Positions 1-5,660 of a stretch of DNA of 7,272 nt are shown one piece after another. The stretch is from Lachnoclostridium sp. UBA1241 (GTDB lineage Bacteria > Bacillota > Clostridia > Lachnospirales > Lachnospiraceae). Position 1 is the first letter of the stretch. Each line of letters opens with the position of its first letter. The stretch covers positions 1 through 7,272 of the forward strand of contig DBWJ01000087.1 of the NCBI GenBank assembly GCA_002308955.1, given 5' to 3'. The notes under the pieces were generated by a model. It had not been told where the DNA came from and ran no database searches. It saw only the letters and a program-made list of their open reading frames with translations. The position numbers and the translations under genes were made by a program.

Positions 1-1
1 G

Positions 2-25
2 AAACAGATACTCATCGAAGGATGA
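2..25 (+). CDS. Possible C-terminal end of an upstream gene (partial)
   Basis: One forward frame reads KQILIEG and then TGA at 23-25, only eight bases before the terminator hairpin at 34-65. That spacing is what one expects at the 3' end of a gene. Seven codons are too few to identify a family, and the other two forward frames are also open here, so the call rests only on position relative to the terminator. Confidence 0.3.
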   Translation, partial: KQILIEG

Positions 26-33
26 CATTAAAA

Positions 34-65
34 GGGGCCTGCGGATTTGCCGCAGGCCTTTTTTT
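34..65. terminator. Bidirectional intrinsic terminator
   Basis: A perfect 9-bp GC-rich stem, GGCCTGCGG at 36-44 and CCGCAGGCC at 50-58, closes a 5-nt loop and is followed by seven T on the + strand (59-65). On the minus strand the stem is followed by CCTTTTAA, so it can also stop the XRE gene that ends at 73. It separates the upstream + gene from the minus-strand regulator. Confidence 0.9.
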
Positions 66-72
66 ATGCACC

Positions 73-696
73 TTACCGCTTCTTCAGTTTCTTTTTGCCG
101 AGCCGGATTCCCTTCAGGTCCTGCTTGTAGTTGAAGATGTACCGGATTATGAGCAGGCCCTGGGCCGGCAGGCCGATGAAGAAGATATACCACGGGTGGG
201 ACGCGATCAGGTGCAGGTAGATGCACGTGGTGAAGGACCACACGAAGACCGTGGAGTAGATGAATAAAAGGATGTTCATGGACTCCTTGCGGTTAAAGAA
301 CCAGAGCACGAGCATGCACGCGGGCACGCACCACACGAACAGCTGCCAGATGTTGGCCTGGTGGGAAAGCTTCAGGTATACGTAAAGAGCGGTGAAGATG
401 AACCAGATCTCACAGCACAGAAAGATCTGCGACAGGACCTTCTGACCGACTCCGCTTTCCCGGCTCTCCCCCGCGCTTTCCTCCGTGTGCGCCTCCGTGA
501 TCTGAGAAACCGGTACGTCGAAAACCTCGCTTAAGGCGTAGATCGTTTCGAGGTCCGGAACGACCTCTCCCGCCTCCCAACGCGAGATCGCTTTGTCGGA
601 ATAATTGATCCGTCTGGCCAGTTCCGCCTGTGTCAGATTGTTCTCTTTCCGCAGTCTTAATAGATTTTGTGAAACAATTGCTTTAACATTTTCCAT
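73..696 (-). CDS. Membrane-anchored XRE-family transcriptional regulator
   Basis: A 207-aa protein with an N-terminal XRE/Cro-type helix-turn-helix (about residues 7-65) containing LTQAELARRINYSDKAISRW followed by a typical WEAGEVVPDLETI stretch. A short polar linker rich in E and S (about 68-85) leads to a hydrophobic C-terminal half with about four predicted membrane segments (87-109, 116-134, 139-163, 167-187) and a very basic tail (KKKLKKR). Regulators of this architecture are common in Bacillota and are presumed to bind DNA from the membrane; the signal sensed is unknown. The gene stands alone on its strand, divergent from the glycosyltransferase and closed by the terminator at 34-65. 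The ATG at 694-696 has an AGGT directly against it instead of a spaced Shine-Dalgarno site, and the -10 box ends seven bases upstream, so translation is probably leaderless. Family call is firm; targets are not knowable here. Confidence 0.9.
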   Translation of the reverse strand: MENVKAIVSQNLLRLRKENNLTQAELARRINYSDKAISRWEAGEVVPDLETIYALSEVFDVPVSQITEAHTEESAGESRESGVGQKVLSQIFLCCEIWFIFTALYVYLKLSHQANIWQLFVWCVPACMLVLWFFNRKESMNILLFIYSTVFVWSFTTCIYLHLIASHPWYIFFIGLPAQGLLIIRYIFNYKQDLKGIRLGKKKLKKR

Positions 697-703
697 ACCT
701 CAT

Positions 704-732
704 ATCATAACAGTCTTCCCTTCGGAAATCAA
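704..732 (-). promoter_or_regulatory. Sigma-A promoter of the XRE regulator, probably leaderless
   Basis: Read on the minus strand: -35 TTGATT (727-732), 17-bp spacer, -10 TATGAT (704-709). Only seven bases separate the -10 from the ATG at 696-694, so the expected transcription start falls on or next to the start codon. Confidence 0.7.
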
Positions 733-884
733 GTAAATATCGCATATTCCCGCTGTGGTGGAGTCCTCTCCCGCTGCAGTTCGACGCCTTTTTTCAATTC
801 GAGAGCCCCCTCATCATCATTATCTTTACATAATCAGGGTATTAGCGGAAAATGGTACCGATAATTCAAAAGGGGGACACACAC

Positions 885-1826
885 ATGACGAAACCCGTTC
901 CGATTTTCTTTGCCTGCAACGACAAGTACGTTCCGTACCTGGACGTAGCGATCATCTCTCTCATCGACCATGCTTCATCGGACCGCGAGTACCGGATCAC
1001 GGTTTTGAAGACCGACATCTCCGAGCGGAATCAGGAAATCCTCAAGAAGCATGAGACTTCCAACGTGTCAATCGATTTCTACGACGTGCAGGAGATGCTT
1101 GAGCCGGTCAAGCACAAACTGCCGGATGTATTCTATTACAGCCTCGCCGCGTACTACCGATTCTTCATTGAGACCGCTTTCCCGCAGTATGACAAGGCAA
1201 TCTATCTCGACTGCGACGTCGTGCTGCTTAACGACATTGCGAAGCTGTATGATACGGACGTTAACGGTTACCTCGTCGGGGCGGTGTATGAGCAGAATAC
1301 CGACCGAAGCCCGGAATTCACGAATTACGTCGAGGAAATCATCGGAATCCCTTACTACACCTACTTCAACTCCGGCGTAATGGTCATGAATCTCGCGGAG
1401 TTCCGAAAGAACAAGGTCCGGGACAAATTCCTGTGGATGCTCAACAAGTATCATTTTGATTCGCTTGCGCCCGACCAGGAGTACTTAAACGTCATCTGCC
1501 ACGGGAAGGTAAAGTATCTTCCGACCGGCTGGAACAAGCACAGCTTTCCCGAGCCGCCGGAAGGCGAACTGAACCTGTGCCATTTTGCGCTGTCGAACAA
1601 GCCGTGGCACTACGCGGAAACGATCAACGGCGAGTATTTTTGGGAGAATGCGAAGAAAAGCGAGTTCTACCCGTTCCTGCTCGATTCGTTGCACAACTTT
1701 ACCGATGCGGACCGTCAGCGGGATTATGAGGGATTTGCCGCATTGATGGGAAGCATTGAAGCCATCAAGAGAAGCGACCGGACATTCCGGAAGCTGTGGT
1801 TTAAGCGGGAGGTTTGTCATGGCTAG
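885..1826 (+). CDS. Glycosyltransferase family 8 protein
   Basis: A 313-aa GT8 (LgtC/GspA-like, GT-A fold) retaining glycosyltransferase that would move a hexose from a nucleotide sugar to an acceptor at the inner face of the membrane. Visible family landmarks: N-terminal nucleotide-binding strand PVPIFFACNDKYVPYLDVAI (5-23), the metal-binding DxD in YLDCDVVLLNDI (Asp109, Asp111), FNSGVMVMNL (161-170), the PDQEYLN block (196-202) and the C-terminal HF...KPWHY block (233-243) that contacts diphosphate. Length is normal for the family. An in-frame ATG exists at 852, but AGGGGG at 871-876 lies eight bases before the ATG at 885, so 885 is preferred. The stop codon overlaps the start of the acyltransferase (ATGGCTAG), so the two are coupled. 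Donor and acceptor cannot be read from sequence; with an acyltransferase partner a glycolipid or envelope glycan is likely. No convincing promoter; TTTACA at 825-830 is a candidate -35 only. Confidence 0.9.
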   Translation: MTKPVPIFFACNDKYVPYLDVAIISLIDHASSDREYRITVLKTDISERNQEILKKHETSNVSIDFYDVQEMLEPVKHKLPDVFYYSLAAYYRFFIETAFPQYDKAIYLDCDVVLLNDIAKLYDTDVNGYLVGAVYEQNTDRSPEFTNYVEEIIGIPYYTYFNSGVMVMNLAEFRKNKVRDKFLWMLNKYHFDSLAPDQEYLNVICHGKVKYLPTGWNKHSFPEPPEGELNLCHFALSNKPWHYAETINGEYFWENAKKSEFYPFLLDSLHNFTDADRQRDYEGFAALMGSIEAIKRSDRTFRKLWFKREVCHG

Positions 1827-2634
1827 GGAAGACCGTCTGAGAGTGATTGCAAGAATTAAGGAGTACGAAGCGGAGGGGCGTTATAACGACGATGTCGAAG
1901 AGGACGCGCCCTGCGCGCCGATCAAGCCGAACGAAGTGGATTACACGAACAGAAAGCTTTCGAGCCGGTTCATGACCCGCGTCGCGAATTTCCTCGGCAA
2001 ATCCTTCTTCGAGAACATGATCCGCCATAAGAAGCTGATCATCAAAGAGGTCCGGGGCATCGAGAATGCTCAGGCCGTTACAGGCGGCGCCATTGTCACC
2101 AGTAACCATTTTCATCTGAGCGACAACTATGCGGTGTACCGGACGCTGAAGCCGGCGCTTAAGAAGCGCCATTACCTTTACAAGGTGATCAAGGAGAGCA
2201 ATTACACGAACTTCAAGGGTCCCGTAAGGATTATGATGCGGCACGCCAACACGCTGCCGTTAAGTTCCAATTACAATACTATGCGCGAGTTCTTCAAGGG
2301 CATGCGGACGCTTCTTGACCGCGGCGAGAAGATTCTGATCTACCCCGAGCAGGCCATGTGGTTTAACTACCGAAAGCCGCGGCCGCTGAAGCCGGGAGCG
2401 TTCAAATTTGCCGCCAAATTCAACGTTCCGATCATCCCGGTGTTCATCTGCATGCAGGATTCCGACGTTATGGACGACGACGGCTTCCCGGTTCAGGAGC
2501 TGTATGTGCATTACCTTCCCGCAATCTACCCGGACCCGAATCTCACGGTAAATGAGAACGCAAAGCAGATGATGGAGCACAACTACAAGCTGTGGGTCAC
2601 CGTCTACGAGCAGTTTTATGGCTCTACCAATTAA
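1819..2634 (+). CDS. PlsC-like lysophospholipid acyltransferase
   Basis: A 271-aa member of the glycerophosphate/lysophosphatidate acyltransferase superfamily. The catalytic HX4D box is NHFHLSD (His97, Asp102). Motif III appears as YPEQAMW (175-181) instead of the classic FPEGT-type sequence, and motif IV as VPIIPVFI (203-210). An N-terminal stretch of about 85 residues, acidic around DDVEED (24-29), precedes the domain and there is no obvious strong membrane helix. The expected reaction is transfer of an acyl group to a lysolipid or lipid precursor; the true acceptor could instead be a glycolipid made with the upstream GT8. An open extension reaches upstream to 1756, but GGGAGG at 1807-1812, six bases before the ATG at 1819, fixes the start. 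The eight-base overlap with the glycosyltransferase stop indicates translational coupling. The 3' end overlaps the convergent esterase gene by 11 bp, with no terminator between. Confidence 0.88.
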   Translation: MAREDRLRVIARIKEYEAEGRYNDDVEEDAPCAPIKPNEVDYTNRKLSSRFMTRVANFLGKSFFENMIRHKKLIIKEVRGIENAQAVTGGAIVTSNHFHLSDNYAVYRTLKPALKKRHYLYKVIKESNYTNFKGPVRIMMRHANTLPLSSNYNTMREFFKGMRTLLDRGEKILIYPEQAMWFNYRKPRPLKPGAFKFAAKFNVPIIPVFICMQDSDVMDDDGFPVQELYVHYLPAIYPDPNLTVNENAKQMMEHNYKLWVTVYEQFYGSTN

Positions 2635-3568
2635 GCCTGCGAATCGCATCCACCAGGTTCCTGCCGTAGTTCTCCGTTCCGAGACAGTTCGGATGCAGAT
2701 TGTCATGATAGTATTCGCTCAGGTGCGGCACCAGTTTAAACCCGTCAACGACGGTCACATTTGGGTAGCTTCCGGCAATCTTTTTAATGTTCTCGCAGAA
2801 CCGTTCGAAGATGTCGAATTTATCGGGCTGATCCCCGCGCCATATAGGAGAGATGCAAAGGATCGGAATCTCATTGCCGTAGATGCCAATCAGCGTCTCG
2901 TAAAACTCCTCCACATCCTTCATGGTCTCTGACCAGAACTGGTTCGTCCCGAGGGCAACGATAATCTTGTCCGGGTCGTACCCTTCCATTTTCATCAGGG
3001 ACTTCCGGTCGTAGATGTATCCGCCGATTCCCTGGTTGATGATGTCATAGTTCAGAATCCGGTTGGCCACGCTCACGTATGTCTGCCCGGAGCGAAGCGG
3101 TCCGTAACCCTGCGTAATGGAGTCGCCGAGCCACAGTACCTTTTCGTTCTTAGCCGCCTGTTCAGCTCCTGCGTTACACGTAAAATTCCGCACAACAACC
3201 GTTGCATCCGCCGGCAGATAGACCACAACCTGCTTCCGCCCCTCCGGAAGCTTCCACGCAATCCTGCCCTCTTCGGGAAGGTCCTTCACATACAGAATTT
3301 CCGTAATCTGCCCGTCCGTCATCAGTTCGAAGGAATCCTGCGAACCCGTCCAAATGAACTTATACTCAAAAGAAATCTCTGTCGCTTCCGTGACCATCTC
3401 GATGGTCTTCGCGGTTGTAGCCATACACCGGTCATACCAGAAGTCAAAAGCGTTCTTAAAATACTCCATCTGCTCCTTTGTATACTGGAATGCCTGCAGC
3501 CAGCCGTCTTCCGTCTCCACAAAGCTGTATGCGCCGCGATAATACTTCTTCAGTTCCTCATTTGTCAT
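2624..3568 (-). CDS. SGNH/GDSL-family hydrolase (esterase)
   Basis: A 314-aa two-part protein. The C-terminal half (about 142-312) is an SGNH hydrolase: block I GDSITQG with nucleophile Ser150, block II glycine in NQGIGG (178-183), block III GTNQ with oxyanion Asn209, and block V DNLHP giving catalytic Asp289 and His292. The N-terminal 135 residues look beta-rich and resemble the sandwich module found before SGNH domains in carbohydrate-active esterases, so deacylation of a glycan or small acyl ester is plausible; the substrate is not known. There is no signal peptide, so action is expected in the cytoplasm. The start at 3568 has AAGGAGA eight bases upstream. The gene overlaps the end of the EamA permease by 11 bp (shared ATGACAAATGA), so it is the second gene of that operon. 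Its tail overlaps the acyltransferase on the other strand. Confidence 0.9.
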   Translation of the reverse strand: MTNEELKKYYRGAYSFVETEDGWLQAFQYTKEQMEYFKNAFDFWYDRCMATTAKTIEMVTEATEISFEYKFIWTGSQDSFELMTDGQITEILYVKDLPEEGRIAWKLPEGRKQVVVYLPADATVVVRNFTCNAGAEQAAKNEKVLWLGDSITQGYGPLRSGQTYVSVANRILNYDIINQGIGGYIYDRKSLMKMEGYDPDKIIVALGTNQFWSETMKDVEEFYETLIGIYGNEIPILCISPIWRGDQPDKFDIFERFCENIKKIAGSYPNVTVVDGFKLVPHLSEYYHDNLHPNCLGTENYGRNLVDAIRRLNW

Positions 3569-4517
3569 GGTCGTTGTCTCCTTTTTTGTTTGATTTCCTT
3601 TCTTTCACTTCTGCTGCCTGTTTCTCCGTCTTCTCCTTCAAATTCAGTACAACCACCGCCGCCAGGATCAGCACCATGCCTGCCCCTGACATAAACCGAA
3701 GCGGCTCTTCGAACACGACAATCCCGATCAGCGTCGCCACCAGCGGCTCAATCGTCGCAATGATTCCGGCTTTGCTTGCTTCCATGCGTTCCAGCCCGAG
3801 CGTGTACGAAAGGAACGGGATTACCGCCGTAACAAGCGCCGTCAGGAAGCAGAATCCCACAAGGAAACCGAGATCAGATGTATCCGAGAACTTCTGCGCC
3901 ATATCAGAAGGGCGGCATATGAACCATGAGCCGGCCGCTGCGAACAGGAACGTATACGCCGTGACGGTATACGGCGAATACTTCCGAAGCGCGACCGTCC
4001 CGAGAATGCTGTACAGACCGTACCCGATTCCGGAGCCGAGCCCGATCAGCAGTCCCTTCACCGTGATGCCTTCGCCGGAGATCCCCGAAACCAACACACA
4101 TCCGGCAAATGCTAAGGCCAGCGCCAGAACCTTCCGCCCGTTCATCTTCTCATGAAAGAACAGGAAGGACATCAGCATGATCCATATGGGCGACGTGTAT
4201 AAAAGAATCGCCGCAGTGGAGAGTGGCATCATCGTGATCGCCGTGAAGTAGCACACCGTAAAGAAAAGTATGCTCCCGAATCCAAGCCCCAGGAAAAGCG
4301 GCAGGTCCCGCAGCGCAATCTTAAAGCCCCTGCGGTCCTTAATCAAAAGCACCAGGGCGAAAAGAAGCGCAGCCAGCGTCACGCGGGTGGAGACAATCTG
4401 GATGGAGTCGAACCCATAGGTACTGAGACTTCTCACAAAAATCCCCATGCTTCCCCAGAAGCATCCCGCAATGATAATAAGCAGGGGGCCGAGAATTGTT
4501 TTATTACTCTTTGTCAT
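3558..4517 (-). CDS. EamA-family (DMT superfamily) permease
   Basis: A roughly 319-aa inner-membrane protein of the drug/metabolite transporter superfamily with the usual ten hydrophobic helices in two EamA repeats. Repeat 1 opens with GPLLIIIAGCFWGSMGIFVR and repeat 2 with GLLIGLGSGIGYGLYSILG. A charged cytoplasmic tail (KEKTEKQAAEVKERKSNKKG) follows the last helix. Members export or import amino acids, nucleosides, sugars or drugs; the substrate cannot be inferred. A GTG at 4523 is in frame, but GAGGG lies directly against it and five bases before the ATG at 4517, so the ATG is preferred. The gene is first in a coupled pair with the SGNH hydrolase. Upstream lie two dyads and a half-site in a 32-bp period, the innermost overlapping the ribosome site, so expression is probably repressed or activated by a dyad-binding regulator that is not encoded next to it. 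Confidence 0.9.
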   Translation of the reverse strand: MTKSNKTILGPLLIIIAGCFWGSMGIFVRSLSTYGFDSIQIVSTRVTLAALLFALVLLIKDRRGFKIALRDLPLFLGLGFGSILFFTVCYFTAITMMPLSTAAILLYTSPIWIMLMSFLFFHEKMNGRKVLALALAFAGCVLVSGISGEGITVKGLLIGLGSGIGYGLYSILGTVALRKYSPYTVTAYTFLFAAAGSWFICRPSDMAQKFSDTSDLGFLVGFCFLTALVTAVIPFLSYTLGLERMEASKAGIIATIEPLVATLIGIVVFEEPLRFMSGAGMVLILAAVVVLNLKEKTEKQAAEVKERKSNKKGDNDHDK

Positions 4518-4590
4518 TTGCACCCTCTTGTTATGTCGAAGTGCAAAAATTGCACCTTCCTGTCAAGTCAAGGTGCAATTTTTGCACCTT
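4518..4590. promoter_or_regulatory. Phased operator array upstream of the EamA-SGNH operon
   Basis: Dyad A is GTGCAA-AAA-TTGCAC (4541-4555); dyad B is GTGCAA-TTT-TTGCAC (4573-4587), extended to nine-base arms AAGGTGCAA and TTGCACCTT at 4570-4590. A third element is a single TTGCACC at 4518-4524 over the permease ribosome site. TTGCACC starts at 4518, 4550 and 4582, an exact 32-bp period, close to three helical turns. On the minus strand TTGACTTGACA sits between the dyads and could be a -35, but I see no good -10. A and B are also inverted copies of each other and could pair in RNA, without a following U-tract. Confidence 0.75.
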
Positions 4591-4620
4591 GAACATCCCT
4601 TCTCTTCTCCAGATCTACCA

Positions 4621-5160
4621 CTAATATACCTCCGTCCGAAGGGTTCTGATTACCATATCGCTCTTCGGTACAGATTCAGCGTAATTCCGTATCTTTTCGG
4701 CGTTTAGCCGGGGCAGTATTCTTCTATAGTTTCCCAAAATCTCCTTGTAATAATTGAAGGGCAATTTACTCTTGTATCTGACCAATTCGATAAGCATCCG
4801 TTCACGGTCAAATATCTGAATCTCATACCCTTTGTAATCAATTACTGTCGCCCCGAGCCCGAGCAGTTCCTTGGGCATAAAAACCTGTCTCACGCGGGAG
4901 TCCGCTATTGGTGCCGCTTCTCTTTTGGTTGCCATGGTGCACACATCCGGCACCTCGTCAGTAAGGCCATATAAGTAAAACGCGGTTTCCATCGTAATAA
5001 CCGCATTAGGGTACTTGTATGAAAGCAACGCCAATTCAGGAACATGCTCCTTCTCTGAAAAAATACCCTTATCTACACGAAACAGCTTTCCTTCTGTAAC
5101 CAACCGGTTGATATAATAATCCGAGCCGTATTCTTTTAGACATTCGCTCCGTGTTTTCAT
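4621..5160 (-). CDS. AbiEi-like antitoxin / transcriptional regulator, orphan
   Basis: A 179-aa protein resembling the AbiEi antitoxin family (type IV AbiE toxin-antitoxin systems). The first 48 residues form a winged-helix-like region (MKTRSECLKEYGSDYYINRL, then LVTEGKLFRVDKGIFSE); the remainder carries the family-like VITMETAFYLYGLTDEVPD (54-72) and YEIQIFDRERMLIELVR (112-128) blocks. In studied AbiE systems the N-terminal domain binds inverted repeats in its own promoter and the C-terminal domain counteracts the AbiEii nucleotidyltransferase. No AbiEii is present on either side, so this copy is an orphan and may act only as a regulator. The frame is open to 5265, but the promoter at 5221-5249 lies inside that extension, so the ATG at 5160 is the real start; GGCGG lies seven bases upstream. 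A long dyad spans the region from the -10 to the ribosome site, a strong sign of autoregulation. The following gene on the strand is the EamA permease, about 100 bp on. Confidence 0.8.
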   Translation of the reverse strand: MKTRSECLKEYGSDYYINRLVTEGKLFRVDKGIFSEKEHVPELALLSYKYPNAVITMETAFYLYGLTDEVPDVCTMATKREAAPIADSRVRQVFMPKELLGLGATVIDYKGYEIQIFDRERMLIELVRYKSKLPFNYYKEILGNYRRILPRLNAEKIRNYAESVPKSDMVIRTLRTEVY

Positions 5161-5172
5161 CAAATCACCGCC

Positions 5173-5221
5173 TTTATACAAACATCTGCATTTCTTTAAG
5201 TTTTGCATAGGTTTGTATAAA
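5173..5221 (-). promoter_or_regulatory. Long imperfect dyad over the abiEi-like transcription start and leader
   Basis: TTTATACAAAC at 5173-5183 and its perfect complement GTTTGTATAAA at 5211-5221 form 11-bp outer arms. Similarity continues inward through TGCA boxes (5187-5190 and 5205-5208), giving 17 matches in 22-base arms around a 5-bp centre. One arm touches the -10 and covers the expected start site, the other ends next to the ribosome site. It is read here as a pair of opposed binding sites for the AbiEi-like protein; a leader-RNA hairpin is the alternative. Confidence 0.75.
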
Positions 5222-5249
5222 TTATAGTGCCAACAGGCGCTTATGTCAA
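5221..5249 (-). promoter_or_regulatory. Consensus sigma-A promoter of the abiEi-like gene
   Basis: On the minus strand TTGACA (5244-5249), exactly 17 bp, then TATAAT (5221-5226): a perfect consensus promoter. The start site should lie near 5214, giving a leader of about 54 nt before the ATG at 5160. Confidence 0.92.
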
Positions 5250-5256
5250 TTAGTAT

Positions 5257-5279
5257 TTGCGCCACAACTTGTGGCGCAA
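5257..5279. promoter_or_regulatory. Perfect 23-bp palindrome upstream of the abiEi-like promoter
   Basis: TTGCGCCACAA at 5257-5267, centre C at 5268, then TTGTGGCGCAA at 5269-5279. It begins eight bases from the -35 box and lies 46 bp past the end of the small XRE gene. There is no T-tract on either side long enough for an intrinsic terminator and the one-base centre is poor for a hairpin loop, so a dimeric protein-binding site is more likely. Confidence 0.6.
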
Positions 5280-5325
5280 TTTCATCTTTCGCTAATGCGT
5301 CGCAGCTTTTCCAATCCTGCTTCCT

Positions 5326-5529
5326 CTACCCTTTCTCCTTCAGTTGCTTCTGCATACTGACATAATAAGACAGCAGCCGCAACACATACGGCGGGGCGTT
5401 CCGGTGCCCCAGCTCCCACTCCGTCATGGTTCTGTAGGGGATATCGAACTTCTCGCAGAAGTCCTTGCGGTTTAATCCGGTCGATTCCCTCAGTTCCTTC
5501 ATCTTCGTGCTGAATACCTCATCAGGCAT
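5326..5529 (-). CDS. Small XRE-type helix-turn-helix protein
   Basis: A 67-aa single-domain DNA-binding protein. The helix-turn-helix is in NRKDFCEKFDIPYRTMTEWE (about 19-38), followed by the family-typical LGHRNAPPYVLRLLSYYV helix and a basic tail. Small proteins of this type occur as orphan regulators or antitoxins in Bacillota accessory DNA; no toxin partner is seen beside it. An in-frame TTG at 5544 is possible, but GGAGGG overlaps that codon and sits seven bases before the ATG at 5529, so the ATG is chosen. Two near-identical palindromes flank its promoter at 5568-5596, implying autoregulation. The abiEi-like gene follows on the same strand, but with its own promoter. Confidence 0.85.
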   Translation of the reverse strand: MPDEVFSTKMKELRESTGLNRKDFCEKFDIPYRTMTEWELGHRNAPPYVLRLLSYYVSMQKQLKEKG

Positions 5530-5552
5530 CGCCAATCCCTCCAAGCAAATAA

Positions 5553-5603
5553 TTACTCATTGAGTAAATGATAACACACTTTCTTCATTTACGCAATGAG
5601 TAA
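5553..5603 (-). promoter_or_regulatory. Paired palindromic operators of the small XRE gene
   Basis: O1, TTACTCA-T-TGAGTAA (5553-5567), is a perfect 7-1-7 palindrome just downstream of the -10, over the expected start site. O2, TTACGCA-A-TGAGTAA (5589-5603), has a single mismatch and covers the -35. Their centres are 36 bp apart. Flanking a promoter this way is typical of autorepression by a dimeric helix-turn-helix protein. Confidence 0.8.
5568..5596 (-). promoter_or_regulatory. Promoter of the small XRE gene
   Basis: On the minus strand -35 TTGCGT (5591-5596, weak), 17-bp spacer, -10 TATCAT (5568-5573, one mismatch to consensus). Start site expected near 5561, inside operator O1, giving a leader of about 32 nt with GGAGGG. 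Confidence 0.65.
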
Positions 5604-5612
5604 TTTCGCTTT

Positions 5613-5660
5613 TTTATTTGCTACTCTTTTTGCTACTTTATTTGCTACTCTTTTTGCTAC
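5613..5660. repeat. Perfect 24-bp tandem duplication made of four 12-bp units
   Basis: The 24-bp unit TTTATTTGCTAC+TCTTTTTGCTAC occurs twice without mismatch (5613-5636, 5637-5660). Each unit is itself two related 12-mers ending in TTTGCTAC, so the block is four TNTNTTTGCTAC elements. It lies between the XRE promoter and the lipoprotein promoter. No replication protein is nearby, so an iteron origin is not supported. Confidence 0.9.

Noticed and set aside
852..884. Upstream ATG start for the glycosyltransferase
   Set aside because: It would place AGGGGG inside the gene and adds residues (MVPIIQKGDTH) not typical of the GT8 N-terminus; the ATG at 885 has the ribosome site.
3478..4155. 225-codon + frame opposite the permease and esterase
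   Set aside because: It is Ser/Pro/Thr-rich, crosses the boundary of two well-supported minus genes and has no ribosome site; it is an antisense shadow.
4539..4590. Intrinsic terminator for the abiEi-like gene
   Set aside because: The two dyads could fold together into a long stem, but no U-tract follows on the minus strand, and the 32-bp phasing fits protein binding better.
4621..5529. AbiEi-like and small XRE genes as a classic two-gene toxin-antitoxin operon
   Set aside because: Both encode DNA-binding proteins, each has its own promoter and operators, and neither resembles a toxin.
5613..5660. Iteron-type replication origin
   Set aside because: Four direct 12-bp repeats in AT-rich DNA look iteron-like, but there is no Rep gene, DnaA box cluster or partition gene nearby.
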